Assembly (NCBI RefSeq): GCF_000247695.1
Contig: NW_004624848.1
Coordinates: forward strand, 1,902,703-1,966,702
Source: Heterocephalus glaber
Lineage: Eukaryota; Chordata; Mammalia; Rodentia; Bathyergidae
DNA length: 64,000 nt
Direction of reading: 5' to 3'
Position 1 is the first letter of the stretch; every line of letters begins with the position of its first letter. The translations under genes and the position numbers were made by a program. Below the pieces are notes generated by a model, which had not been told where the DNA came from, searched no databases, and saw only the letters and a list, made by a program, of their open reading frames with translations. Of this stretch, positions 45,201 through 57,125 are shown piece by piece.

Positions 45201-45710
45201 TGTGTTAGATGGCAATTTTATGTCCCAGCATGCCACCACCCATGAGGACCCAGGTGTCCCATTCAGGTATGTCTGTGATGGTTCTGGAGGAGGCTGATGT
45301 TGGATTAAGCAGACTGAATAAAGCCACTTCTTCCCTTTATTGAGGATGGGATAATCTAATCAACTTAATATACAAATGGACCAAAAAGAAGGGGAAAGAG
45401 ACCCCCTTCTACCTGACTTACTTACCTGTAACATCGGTCTTTTCTTGCCTTTAGACTTTAACCCAAACATTGGCTCTTCTCTGACATTAAACCTGCCAGC
45501 CTCTAGACTGGAACTTACACCATCAGTTGTCCAGAATCTCAGGCCTTAGACTGGAGCCAGAACTATACTACTGTGCTTTTGGTGTCTCTCTCTCTCTCTC
45601 CTCTCTCTCTCTGTCTCTTCTCTCTCTCTCCCTCTCTCTCTCTCCCTCCCTCTCTCTCTCTCTCTCCCCCCCCCTTCCCCCAGCCTAGCCTTATATTCAA
45701 CCTTTGTCTA
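45201..45710 (+). mobile_element. ERVL-type LTR with expanded TC tract
   Basis: TGTGTTAGATGGCAATTTTATGTCCC at the start; GATTAAGCAGACTGAATAAAGCC, GGATGGGATAATCTAATCAACTT, and repeated clauses GCCTTTAGACT, GCCTCTAGACTGGAACTTACACCATCAGTTG, GCCTTAGACTGGAGCCAGAACTATACTAC, as in ERVL-type LTRs whose middles repeat 'ccttcagactcagactgaattacacca'. A TC microsatellite sits where such LTRs often carry one. Confidence 0.6.
45584..45680. repeat. (TC)n tract ending in a C run
   Basis: Long, slightly interrupted TC repeat with a nine-C run near its end. It creates the open frame 45573-45782, which is not a gene. Confidence 0.95.
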
Positions 45711-45799
45711 CAAAGCGACAGTCTAATATTTATTTGTGTGCTCTGTATGTCTGTATGGTCCCCATCACCATTTTTCCTGTAGTCTAGTTGTTAGATGTA

Positions 45800-46110
45800 A
45801 GTACCTGGGTCAAATGAAGACACGATCTATGTGCTGAGCTGTGACCAGGACATCTGAATCTTCTCATGCAAGATATTCTCATGTATGGTACCAAGACCTG
45901 GTGTGATCAGCATGGGGCCTGGGAAGCTAAAGATCCATGTGCTGACCAAGCAAAGGCTGGAGTGAGGAGCTTTGGGGACAGAGACGAAGTTGAGGGATGT
46001 AGCTGGGCTCTAGCTGGTGCAAAAGGAAGGAAGTGGTTCTCTTCTGCAGCCTCTGGAAGCCACAGAGTCCTGTCAACACCTGGAGCAACGGATCCACATG
46101 TATTGTTCTC
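45800..46110 (+). mobile_element. MLT1-like MaLR fragment (tentative)
   Basis: GTGTGATCAGCATGGGGCCTGG, GGAAGTGGTTCTCTTCTGCAGCCTCTGGAAGCCACAGAGTCCTGTCAACACCTGG correspond to the MLT1 interior phrase 'ggaagcaaggcattctcctctagagcctccagaaggaacgcagccctgctgacaccttga'. Confidence 0.5.
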
Positions 46111-46139
46111 ATTTCTTCTTTGTATTTGAGTACAAATAC

Positions 46140-46300
46140 AAATTTGTATTCTGCTGATGAGGAATCCGAGACACACTGGTTCCTGTTACACAGTTGGTCA
46201 GAGCAGAGGTGGGCAGTCGGACTCCAGATCCTACACGTTGTTGCGGCAGTACGGCAGCAGTAAAGCTACATGTGCAATTGTAATCACTGGCAAGCACTTC
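46140..46300 (+). repeat. MIR SINE
   Basis: TTCTGCTGATGAGGAATCCGAGACACACTGG, TTACACAGTTGGTCAGAGCAGAGGTGGGCAGTCGGACTCCAGATCCT match the MIR core 'gatgaggaaactgaggcacagag ... tcacacagctggtaagtggcagagctgggattcgaacccag'. Confidence 0.65.
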
Positions 46301-47082
46301 ATTAATGCGCTACCTGGCTTAAGGTAGAGTGGAGTTTACATCTAAGACATTCTCATTCCAGATATCACTCCTTACTGTAAGCCCCCTTTACATTTAGGAT
46401 TTTTCCCTCTGAAAGGAGAAATTAGTGAAAAAATTGTGTTGTAATGGAAACACATATTTTGTATCTCAACCTGGCTAAGATTATTCTACATAGGAAAATG
46501 AGCAAACATTTTAAGTTCTTCCTATAGGATACTGAAAGAGAAGAATTTATTAAAATATGCATAAAAAAGCCCAGAAAAGCCCTACATTTTCTACATAGTA
46601 ATTTATGCTAACAAAGTTAATTATAATTTAAAAATTAAGCTATGCTGTCACCATTTCAGTATTTTTTTCATGGTTTTTGGCAGATGATTTTATGGTGTGA
46701 TTTGGGAGGAGGATTTTCATCCACGATTCATTTTTCTGGAAATTTAAAACTGTTACAGAACTATATCATGATGGATACATTTGCTTAGGAACTACCAACA
46801 TTATTTAGTTCTTCTGACCCCTCAATGAAAATATGTCAGAGAGAGAATGTAGCATATGAACCTGAAGGAGAAGTCTTAGACTGGTCCATTTTAAAAGCAT
46901 TGATGATTTTAGGCATTTGTGGTCATGTGTATCACTGTCATTATGTTTTTGGGATATGAAATTTTATAGGAAGTGTGACGTGAAGAGAAGTCCCTGACTA
47001 GATCCTATGTCTTTCTCAGGGGACTTCATTCTCCCTCGTTTATGAGAGCACTGCAGAAGGTTATGGAAGACATGGCAACTTC
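46301..47082. other. Intergenic, nothing recognised
   Basis: AT-rich DNA without a feature I can support. Confidence 0.45.
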
Positions 47083-47496
47083 TGATAGTTAACTGTCAGT
47101 TTGAGTAAGAAATGCCCAATAGATTGGCTTAGCATAGTCCTGGGAGTGGAAGACCCACCTTAGGGAGAACAATATAAAGGGAGAACAATATAAAAGTAGA
47201 ACAAAGAAGGAAGGATTGCGTCTGTTCTAAGGAGCTCCGGGCTTCACCTGCACCTTGGATGTGGACATCTGGCTTCCAGCATAGACCCTTCGCCCTCCTG
47301 ATACAGACTCGCACGGGACACTACAGAGAGCTCCAGGCCTTTGACTAATCCTTTGGATCTCCAGCACATGGATAGCCCTTTTGTACTCTTCACACCTGAC
47401 TCTGCAGGTGGCCATTGTAAGCCAATCTTGTAAATCCTTATGTATTTGTATATCTTGTAACAAACCTGTTCTCCAGTAAGCACTGACTGATACACA
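47083..47496 (+). mobile_element. ERVL-type solo LTR (MLT2-like)
   Basis: TGATAGTTAACTGTCAGTTTGAG start and GTTCTCCAGTAAGCACTGACTGATACACA end are canonical. Related to 2638-3090 through the interior (GAGCTCCGGGCTTCACCTGCACCTTGGA; CTCTTCACACCTGACTCTGCAGGTGGCCATTGTAAGCC). It carries a perfect 16-bp internal tandem duplication (GGGAGAACAATATAAA at 47163-47194). Confidence 0.75.
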
Positions 47497-47548
47497 AGTT
47501 CTGACTATCCATTTATTTGTGGTCAGAGATCATTATTACAACAGATTT

Positions 47549-47594
47549 CTCTGTCTTTCTGTCTGTCTATCTATCTATCTATCTATCATCTATC
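47549..47594. repeat. (CTGT)n(CTAT)n microsatellite
   Basis: CTGT-type units pass into five CTAT units and a CATCTATC end. Confidence 0.95.
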
Positions 47595-47667
47595 AAGCTC
47601 TCTTTTTTAGCACTCTCTTACTCGGTTGCTCCTTCTATTCACATTTCCTTCTTTTATTGTGGATTAG

Positions 47668-47913
47668 GAAAAAAATGTTTAAAGGGGAAAGAGTACTGGG
47701 AGGGGGAGAAGGGAAATAAAAAATGAGAAAAGAAGGAAAAAACAGAAACAAAGCTTATGTAAATAAGGAGGGATGGAGAGGTTGAAGGGAGAGCAGGGGA
47801 ATAGCAAAAAAAAAAAAAAAGAGCCAAGATATATCATGTACAGGTACAAATTCCCAATGATGAACGTGATTGTTATATGTACCTAAATGTACCAATAAAC
47901 TCAATAAAAAAAT
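47668..47913 (+). mobile_element. L1 3' UTR/3' end
   Basis: Purine tract, a 16-A run, AGAGCCAAGATATATCATG, AATTCCCAATGATGAACGTGATTG, ACCTAAATGTACCAATAAAC and a tail. Same family as 34655-34925. Confidence 0.8.
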
Positions 47914-47916
47914 TTC

Positions 47917-48060
47917 AGGTGATGCCTGGGCAGTGACCCATGCCTGTAATCTCAGGAGGCATCAAAATGAGGGATCAAAATGATCCCAGGGGGATCAAAA
48001 TGAGTTGAAGTCCAGCCTGAACTACATAGTAATAAGTTGTCTAAAAAAATAAAAATTAAG
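47917..48060 (+). repeat. B1 SINE with an internal small duplication
   Basis: CAGTGACCCATGCCTGTAATCTCAGGAGGC, GTTGAAGTCCAGCCTGAACTACATAGTAAT, TTGTCTAAAAAAATAAAAA. The middle holds GGATCAAAATGA in three near-identical copies (GCATCAAAATGA, GGATCAAAATGA, GGATCAAAATGA), a local expansion. It lies directly after the L1 tail, a usual A-rich integration site. Confidence 0.75.
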
Positions 48061-49560
48061 TAGGGATATAAAGTTAACCATAGGATTTTTCCAGGCATTT
48101 TTGTAGATGGATAATTTTGAGGTGGTTATATAGTCCAGTGAAACAAGTATTAAATTGTTGACTTTAACTTTTGCTCTAAGTTCCTAACTTGTGATGAAAA
48201 CAGTTACTTCATTGGGTCACAGTGCACATTCTTTTTCACATGCAGTGAAAGGGTCAAGTTACTGTTCAGCCTCGTGACCCATTGGCATGATGATAGTACT
48301 GGGAGTTAAAGTAAAAATTGAAATTAAGTACGATGTCAGAACTAATAAAAGAATCTTAGAAGCCTTTGATTTGTCACTGCCTTATAATATTTTTATATTT
48401 TTCTTAAAATTTGAGTTAATATAGACCACTATTATTACATAAGGAAGATGACACTTTCCCTCTTAGTTTTTTTTTTCTCCCATTATTTTTAATGGTGCTG
48501 AGCACTGTTTTAAAAGTTTATTAGCACTATTTTTCTGCAAAAAGTAAAAATGACAGTTTTGAAATGACACTTTTTGATAGTACTGCTCTAATTCCACAAT
48601 TTTGTTCCTAAGTTATAAATTCCTACCCTATCTTATTATCAGATTTCTCTGTATTATGAAGGCATCATGACTTCTACTGTTTCCACAACATCAACACTTC
48701 TACTGTTCTACTACCACTGTTTACTGATTTACTATTGAATGTCTAATCCAACTTTATTGATAATTTAATTTATATTTGTTTTTCTAGACCCTATAATGAC
48801 ACAGACTATTAGAAATCCTTCAGAGCTCATATTTCTACAAACTGGAGGCATACCTGTCATGCCCAAAGGCCTATTAAACTGGAATAATGATTATAAGGCC
48901 TCATTTACTCTTAGATTTTTTTAGTTGAATAAGAGAGAGTAGTTCTAAATTATTTTATTGACACTGTAATTTAATTTTGAATTATTAAAGTCATACATAT
49001 ATCAGAATAATTTTAAGAGCAAGCATGTACATTCATATTTTGAAAGAGTGCTTGTGGGCAAATCTCGCAGAAATTAAAATAGAATCCTGCAATTGAAAAC
49101 TACTTGCTGAAAAATTGCCTTGAACACTACTTTGTGACAAGGAAGACTGATTAATAAAAACTGGTCTTACCAAATACTCTAAGCAAAATTTCAAGAAAAA
49201 TTTCCAAAGCCCAATGTACACTTAAGCCCCAAATCTATTTTATTCTTTCTTTTAATTATATATTTCCAGAGATGAAACTAAGACTTATCTTGAAGTATGA
49301 AAGAGTAAATTTTAATTATCTCACTTCACAATGGAAAAATATAAAGGAAATTATTTTGGAAAGTTTAAGAATATGAAGCAGCTGGAAAGTCCTTTAAGGT
49401 CTTGGATAATTATATAGCAGGATGTCCATCATATGTAAATGTTTCTAAGTACTCATTGTGAAATCAGATATCATAGAAAGTTGCCATAGCAACAGAATAA
49501 TAAAAAATAGATCTCTGCTTCACTCATCCTGAGTATATCATAAAACATCTTTCAGTTCTT
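48061..49560. other. AT-rich intergenic DNA
   Basis: Nothing recognised. Confidence 0.45.
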
Positions 49561-50667
49561 TGGGAAACACACGTAGGGCTTGTGAAACAAGTCCCAGAGG
49601 TGAAGTGGAGGAAGATGACAGCTGTGAATGATCCAGAATGACTGTCTACTCACCAACCCTAAGCTATTCAAAGTCAAACCAAAGTACCAGCAAAGTCAAA
49701 CCCGGTGACTGTTAGAGCCCCATGATCCCTACCACCAGGCTAATACCTGTAGAACTGAGACACTGAAGCTATGTTGTCCAGGTGCCCCTCTTCCAACTTG
49801 GGTAGCACAGGGGAGAAATAGTACTTGTACAAGATCTTGGACAGGAAATCTACCACCAGACTTTGCCTTGGAGTTCATTACTGTCCCCATAGTGATGCTA
49901 CCTGGCAACAGGCAGAAACCAAAGGCCCTGTTCTCAAGCCGGATATCAAAGATGGAAGTTTTAGACCTCACCTGGCAGGAGGGCAGAGACCTGCAGTGGT
50001 GATAAAGACTTGAGATGTGGCCTGCTCCTTGGCAGCCTGAAAGTGGGCCAGCATCAACACCAAGGTTGGAGCTGCACTGTCTGTACAGTTGTGTGCAACA
50101 GCATCACCTTTAATGGCCAAGGCATTTTCTTTACCATCCATCCACCAACCTCAGGTATCAAAGTATCTCTAGTCACTGTTCACAAACAAGCACCCAGAGC
50201 TGGCCCAGCAGCTACCAGCAAGCGCCTGGATAGGATGGACTTGTGTTTCAGCCTACGTAACTACCGGTTGGGATGCCCCTGTGTAGGTCTTGTGGTTCTT
50301 AGACTCAGTTTGAATTCAACTTATTCTCATCCTTGGGGACCAAGGACCAAGTTTCACTAAAAGTACTTAAGAGCACAGTATGGAGCAAGACCTCATTTGC
50401 TAAAGGTAAGACAGGGTAGTTAGTCTAAGATTTCACCTTGGAACTCAGTGCCACCTGCTGAAGACTAATGCCAGGAAAATCCTGAAAACTTTCAGCCACA
50501 GTGTCCACAGCTTGAGCCCCTGGAACAGGCCCAGTGCCAGGTAGAGACAAGTGACTTCAGCCTCATAGACTTCATACCATGGCTTATTGCAGTAGTCTGA
50601 GGTCACATGTCCACCTCAGTAGTAGGCAGCTTGTAGCAGTATGGCACTTAGTTCTGCTCAGTGCTTA

Positions 50668-51090
50668 GCTCCTTCTCCTTCCTCATCCTTGTCCTCCTTC
50701 TCTTCCTCCTCTTCCTCTTCTCCTCCTCCTCTTCTTTTTCTTCTTCTTCTTCTCCTCCTCCTCCTCTTCTTCTTCTTCTTTTTCTTCTTCTTCTTCTTCT
50801 TCTTCTTCTTCTTCTTCTTCTTCTNNNNNNNNNNNNNNNNNNNNNNNNNNNNNNNNNNNNNNNNNNNNNNNNNNNNNNNNNNNNNNNNNNNNNNNNNNNN
50901 NNNNNNNNNNNNNNNNNNNNNNNNTTCTTCTTCTTCTTCTTCTTCTTCTTCTTCTTTCTTCTTCTTCTTCTTCTTCTTCTTCTTCTTCTTCTTCTTCTTC
51001 TTCTTCTTCTTTTTCTTCTTCTTCTTCTTCTTCTTCTTCTTCTTCTTCTTCTTCTTCTTCTTCTTCTTTTTCTTCTTCTTCTCCTTGTCC

Positions 51091-51122
<32 letters not shown>

Positions 51123-51266
51123 CTCCTCCTCTTCTTCTCCTCCTCCTCCTCTCCTCCTCCTACTCTTCTTCTTCTCCTTCTCCTCCTCCTCTTCCTCCTC
51201 CTCCTCTTTTTCTTCTCCTCCTCCTCTCCTCCTCTTCCCCCTCTCCCCCCTCCTCCTCCTTCTTTT
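50668..51266. repeat. (TTC)n/(TCC)n low-complexity tract with assembly gap
   Basis: Almost pure C/T on the plus strand: TCC-rich edges, (TTC)n core. It includes 100 N at 50825-50924, so the true length is unknown. Homopurine-homopyrimidine mirror sequence of this kind can form triplex (H-) DNA. The long open frames over it (211, 206 and 243 codons) are artefacts of triplet repeats. Confidence 0.97.
50825..50924. other. Assembly gap (100 N)
   Basis: Exactly 100 N, the conventional size for a gap of unknown length, inside the TTC tract. Confidence 0.99.
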
Positions 51267-51639
51267 TTGGTTGTAGGCTAAGGGTGTGACATGGCTATGA
51301 GCATGACTCAGTGGCTCTTGGCATAGCACAGGAATCTCTCCATTGTTATTCTGCCCAGAGTCAGTCAGAATTCCACAATATTTGACCATAAACTGGGGTT
51401 TACGGGCAAGGCATCTGGGCCTACCCCAGTGCTGGGGAGATGCTCATGGGAATGGGGTGTGGGTATACATTATACTTTTGTAGGTACTTCTTCAGTTCTT
51501 GCTGAATGACCTACCAGTTGCAGCTTTTGGACAAACCTGGTCCTGGATTGCCCTGTAGTGCTATAGCAATGACAACACATCAGCAACAAAGTGACAGCAA
51601 ACCTGGCTTTAATGCACCATCTAGTGTTAAAATAGCCTA

Positions 51640-54600
51640 AGTGACTATAGCTTCAGGGAAAATGAGCAGCCTAGCTAGAATTTCTGGAAAAACAGACTCA
51701 AAATCAGATTACAAAGACTGCAAGAAATACCTAATTCTTTAGTGCTTAGACAATATTGTATCATCATAATCTTTCAGGAAAGCATGACCTCACCTAAAAG
51801 TCAAAATGAGCCACTAAATACTGCACAGATATTATCAAATATGGATAGACTCTTGGATGAAGAATTAAAACACTTATTTTGAGGAAACTCCATGATTTTC
51901 AAGAAAACATAGAAATAATTCAGTACTATAACATAGAAACAATAAACTGAAGCACTTTTTAAAACTCAAAAATCTATGTGCTGAAAAATAACTAAACAAA
52001 ATGAAGAATGCAATGGAAAAAAATCTATGGCAGGATAGGCAAAGAAAAGAAAGAACTAGTGATGCAAAGATAGATTAATTGAAAATACACAGTATCAGGA
52101 GAGGAGAAAAAGAAAGATTGGAAAGGGGTAAAGAAAAATTATAGTAACTTCAGGTTAGTGAATTACAAGAGGGATTTCAACATGACAATAGGGTGGTGAA
52201 GAAAGCTTTCCCTAAAAAATAAGAGAAAAATTTCCAAGCCTACAGAAGGATACAAATATCAGTGTCAAAGGTCAAAGGTCATCAGTAATACTTAGCTCAA
52301 CCGATTCTATCCCAAGACCTATTGTGTTTAAGCTCTCAAAGGTGAAATATAGAAAAGAGCATCAAGGCAAAGAGGGAAAAGAAAATAATAAAATAAGGAT
52401 GTTCCAGTTTTTGTGACAGCAGACTTCTGAACAGAAACTTTCTAGGAAGGAATGAGTGCCAAGTGATTTTCATGGTACTGAAGGAAAAAACCGCTAATCA
52501 GGAATACTGAACCTAGCAAAGGTACCTTCGAGAAATGAAAGAGAGATAAAGACATTCCCTGACAAATAAAAGCTGAGAGAATATATATCGACCTACCTGG
52601 CGTACAAGAGATACTGAAGGGAGTTTTGAAATTGAAAGAAAGAGACATTAATGAGTAAGAAGAAAACATCTGAAGATATAAAACTCACTTTGTACAGACA
52701 AATTCAGAATTCTGTAATACTGTAAATAGGGTATCTAAATCATTCACATCTTTAGTATTAATATTAAAATTTAAAATAATAATGACTACATTAATTCATA
52801 AAAGGATAGGCAATATAAAAAGATGTAAAATTGAACACAAAGAATTCAAAATATGGGGAGGAATGAGAACAAGTGTAGAGTTTACTTTTACTAGTACATA
52901 TATTTTGTATCTTATTTTTTCTTTTCTTTAAAACCATGTTAATCTTCTATCATTTCAATATAATTTGATATATTCACAAGGATTTTTGTATTCATTATGG
53001 TAACCAAGGAGCAAAAGTCTACATTAGACAAATCAAGAATAATGAGCAAGGAAGCAAAACATATTACTACAGTAGATCACTTAACCACAAAGGAAGTCTG
53101 TAAGGAAGGTGAAACAAAAGAAAAGAACTACTGTTAAACTAGGAAACAAGTTATAAAATGGCTGGAGTAAAATCATACCTATATAATTACCTTAAATGTA
53201 AACAAACTACATTTTCCAGTTAAAAGATGTGGAGTGACTAAAGGGATAAAAATGCACAACTATGGAGTTCTTACAAGAAACTCACTTCATTTTCCCTTTG
53301 CACAGACTAAAAATAAACAGATGAAATATTTCATGCACATGGAATCCAAAGAAAGGTTGAGTAGCAACATACTCAGAAAAAACAGATTTTAAGTAAAAAG
53401 AGGTAATCAGAGACAAGGAAGGTCACTATAAAATAATAATGAGATCTCTTCATCAACAGGAAATAATTCTAAATATATGTGCATCTAATATTGGAGGACC
53501 CAAATATATAAAGCAAATATTATACCTAAAGGGAAAAATAGAGTCCTATAAAATAACAGTAAGAAATTTTAACACCGCACTTTCAGCAATGGATAGATCA
53601 CCCAGACAGGAAATAAAAAAACAGCAGGGTTAATTGACACCCTAGATTTGGTGGACCCAACAGATACCTACAGAACACTCCCTCCAACAGCTTCAAAATA
53701 CACCTTATTCTCATCAGCACATGAGACTTTCTCCAGGGTAGATTAGATGAGTAGCCACAAAACAAATCTTGGCAAATTTAAAACAATTGAAATTATGTCA
53801 ACTATCCTTTCTGTCTGCAGTGCAATGCCACTAGAAAGCAATAGCAAGAATAACTTTGGAAGCAATTTAAATTCATGAAATTTACACAACTTACTCTCGA
53901 ACAACCGTCGATCAGGAAAGAGATTCAGAAGGAATTTCTTTAAAATGTTGAAGCCTTGAAGCCGAAGAAGGTGGAAACATGACACTTGTCAAAACCCGTG
54001 GGGTGCAGCAGGAGTGGTGGTGAAAAGGACGTGTACAGCACTCAACGCCTATATTTAAAAGTAGAAAGACTGCACATACCCTCATGCTGCTCCTCCAGAA
54101 ACAAAACAAGAACTAACCAAACCCAAAATAGTGGAAGAAAAAGCAATAAACATCATTCATTTTAACTGAAAGAGAGAGGACTCAAATAAATAAAATCAGA
54201 CATGAGAATGGAGACATTACAACTGATGCCACAGAAATACAAAACAAGATTAAAAAACAAATTTGATAATTTGGAAGCAGTAGACAAATGACTAGATTCA
54301 TACACCTTACCAAAATTGAATCATAAAGAAATAGAAAACCTGAAGACCCAAAATAAGTAACAAAATTGAACCAGTAATAAGAAGTCCCCATCCAAGTATG
54401 ACCTCACTTCTGAGTCCTATCAATCATTTAACAGAGAACTAATATGAATTCACCTTACACTGCTACAAAAATAGCAGAGGGAATTTTTCTAAACTCATTT
54501 CATGAGGCCAGCATTACCTTGACACCAAAACCAGAAAAGGAAACATACACGAAAATAATGTAGAAACCAATATTCTTGATTATCATTAACAAAATAAAGG

Positions 54601-56620
54601 TTGAAAGCCACATGATTAGCTCAGTCGATACAGGAAATAATGTTTGGTAAAATTCAACATGGTTAATGATAAAAATGCTAAACAAATTAAGAATAGAAGA
54701 AACATAACTCAGTATAACAAAGGCCATTTATAATAGGACAATGGCTGACATTAAGCTGAAAGGGAAAAGTCTGGCAGTTTTCTTTATAGGATCAAAGCAA
54801 GAATGTCCACTTCACTCTCTTCTGTTCAACATAGTAACTGGAATCCCAGCCAAAGCATTCGGTAAGAAAAATAAAAATTATCAAAATGGCAAATTAGAAA
54901 TCAAATTATCACTGTTTATAGATGATATAATCTAGTATATGGAAAATCACAAAGATTCTACAACAACAATAAGATATAATAAAAGATTTCAGGAAAGTTG
55001 CAAGATATAAAATGAGTATACAAAATCAGTAGTGTGTATACAAATAGCAACATATCTGAAATAGAAATCAAGAAAGCAATAATATTTACAGTAGCTACAG
55101 GAAACTCCCCAGAAATAAACTGAGTCAAAGAGATGAAAGCTCCCTAAAACTGGCACTATAAAACATTGATTAAAGAAATTAAAGAAGACACACACAAATG
55201 GAAAGTCTAGTGCTTATGTATTTATTGGAAGAATCAATAATGATAAAATGTCTATATTACTTGGAGTGATCTGAAGATTCAAAGCAATCCTTGTCAACAT
55301 AGAATTCTTCACAGAACTAGAAAAGTAATCCTAAAATTTTTATGGAACCACAAAAAAGTACTAATGGCCTGGGCAATCTTGCACAAAAACACAAAGTGGG
55401 AAATATTATACTACCTGACTTCAAAGTATACTGCAAAGCTATAGTAGTCAAAACATCATGGTATTGGAACAAAAACAGATATATCAACCCATGGAACAAA
55501 ATAGAGAACCTAGAAATAGACATATGTATGGTCTACCTTTTTGAAAAAGGTGCTGTGCATATGCATGGAGAAAGGATAGTCTTTTCAATAAATGGTTTTG
55601 GGAAAATTGGTTATACACATACTGAAGAGGAAATCTATACTCTATCTCATCAGTTACAAAAATGGAACAAAGACTAAAATGTAGTAGCTGAAACAATTGG
55701 ACTACCTGAAGAAGATATAGAGGGAATGCTTCAGGTATTAGAATAGGAAAGACAATTTTTGGACAAGACCCAAAAAACACATAAAATAAAAGCAAAAATA
55801 GAGAAAGGAGATGTTGTCAAATTAAAAATCATCTGCATAGAGAAAGAAATAATCATTTTTAAGTAAAGAGAAAATTTGGAGAATATGAACAACACATTTT
55901 GAACTATGGGTCTGACAAGAGCTGAGATTCAGAATATATAAGGAATTCTAAATCTCAATAGCTAAAATCTCAACTCAATTGAAAAATGGGCAATACAACT
56001 AAACTGACATTTTTCAAAAGAAGATATATGTATGGCTAACAGGAATGTGAAAAATTGCTCAACATCCCAAATCATCAGGAAAATGTAATTCAAAACTTAA
56101 TATATTTGGCTGTTTGATAATAGCCATTCTCATTTCAGTGTGAATCACTACTATCAAAAGAATAAAGGTAACAAGTATTGGAGAAGCTGATGAATGATGA
56201 AATAAACTGTAGTATCTACACACACTGGAATAGTAGTCATTCATATGAAGACTGAAAGTCTCCATTTGCAAAGACAAATCACTGTGTTAAGTGAAATAAG
56301 CCAGGTAGAGAAAGAGAAGTACTGTATGATTTAACTCTTCTGTGAAATCTTTAAAAAGTTGACCACAGAATTTAAGAATGAAATAATGTGAAAAGTGAAG
56401 AAAATAAGGGGTAGAGAGAAATTGGGAAAGGTTAATTTGGAGATATTCAGTTAATAAGAGCTAATAAGAGAAATTCTGCTGTGACATTACACCCTATGAT
56501 GACTAAAGATAAAGATTTTATACTATATATATCTGAAAAAGCTAAAAGAATTTTGAATGTTTTCATCATAAAGGATAAATGCTTGAGGACCTAGATGTGT
56601 TTAATCTGATTTAAACAGAG
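51640..56620 (+). mobile_element. Long ancient L1 element (L1M-type), degraded
   Basis: About 5 kb of plus-strand L1 in the correct order. First comes the ORF1-ORF2 intergenic type sequence of old L1s (GACATTCCCTGACAAATAAAAGCTGAGAG; CAAGAGATACTGAAGGGAG; AAAAAGATGTAAAATTG). The ORF2 endonuclease remnant follows at 53271-53640 (LQETHF; ILNICASNIGGPKYIKQIL; NFNTALSAMDRSPRQEI). Next is the polymerase remnant at 54510-54935 (GSKQECPLHSLLFNIVTG; KLSLFIDDII, where the catalytic pair normally reads FADD). The C-terminal remnant is at 55340-55510 ([20 protein letters not shown]). The 3' region runs to about 56600 (AATTGAAAAATGGGCAATAC; AAATAAGCCAGG). Stops and frameshifts are frequent. It is too decayed to be mobile. 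Confidence 0.85.
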
Positions 56621-57125
56621 CACAATGTAGGAACACACTGAAATTTTATATGCTGCTTCATTAATATGTACACTATTCACGTTGTTATGTAATGGTTGAA
56701 GCAATACATTTAATTTAAACAAAAAAATCTATTCAAAAGCTCTGATAGATTTTTGAACATTAAGAATGATTTCCTTGTGCCAATAAAAACAATCACACAC
56801 TTTACAAAACTTACCCTTTCTATACGTTTTTACTGGCATAGAAATGTCTCCCCAAAGTTTCCTCCATAATGTGTTTTCTTACTAAGCTACCATCATTGCA
56901 TCCTTCATTATAGCTCAATAAACTATCACACACTTATCTCCACCAATATTGAAAAATCTTTTGACCAGAGTCAGCTTACATTTATGATAAAAATTCTAAA
57001 GGAAATGTGTTAGTTATTTCTCTTGTCCTCCAAGGCACTTTTCATATTTGTAATCTTCTGTGAGAGGGAGTGATATTTTGCTAACACCTGAAAATAAAAA
57101 AGATATATAATGAAAATAAAGAAGA
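56621..57125. other. Intergenic, nothing recognised
   Basis: AT-rich stretch between the L1 and the MaLR interior; may contain decayed ends of either. Confidence 0.4.

Larger units (their letters stand above)
49570..51600 (-). pseudogene. Possible processed pseudogene, unrecognised
   Basis: Read on the minus strand, the GC-richer flanks of the big TTC/TCC tract carry protein-like fragments in shifting frames. Right of the tract (51600 to 51270) one fragment is IQQELKKYLQKYNVYPHPIP. The tract itself would encode a long Glu/Lys run. Left of it come KPWYEVYEAEVTCLYLALG, then AQAVDTVAESFQDFPGISLQ, then LANEVLLHTVLLSTFSETWS, then LAIKGDAVAHNCTDSAAPTL, and at about 49850-49750 DFLSKILYKYYFSPVLPKLE. 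Stops and shifts between them mean it cannot be active. I do not recognise the parent protein, and no poly(A) or splice evidence settles that it is processed. It could also be old repeat sequence. Confidence 0.35.

Noticed and set aside
50641..51389. Long open frames (211, 206 and 243 codons) over the TTC/TCC tract
   Set aside because: They consist of triplet repeats translated as Phe/Ser/Leu or Glu/Lys/Arg and cross 100 N; any frame of a TTC repeat stays open.
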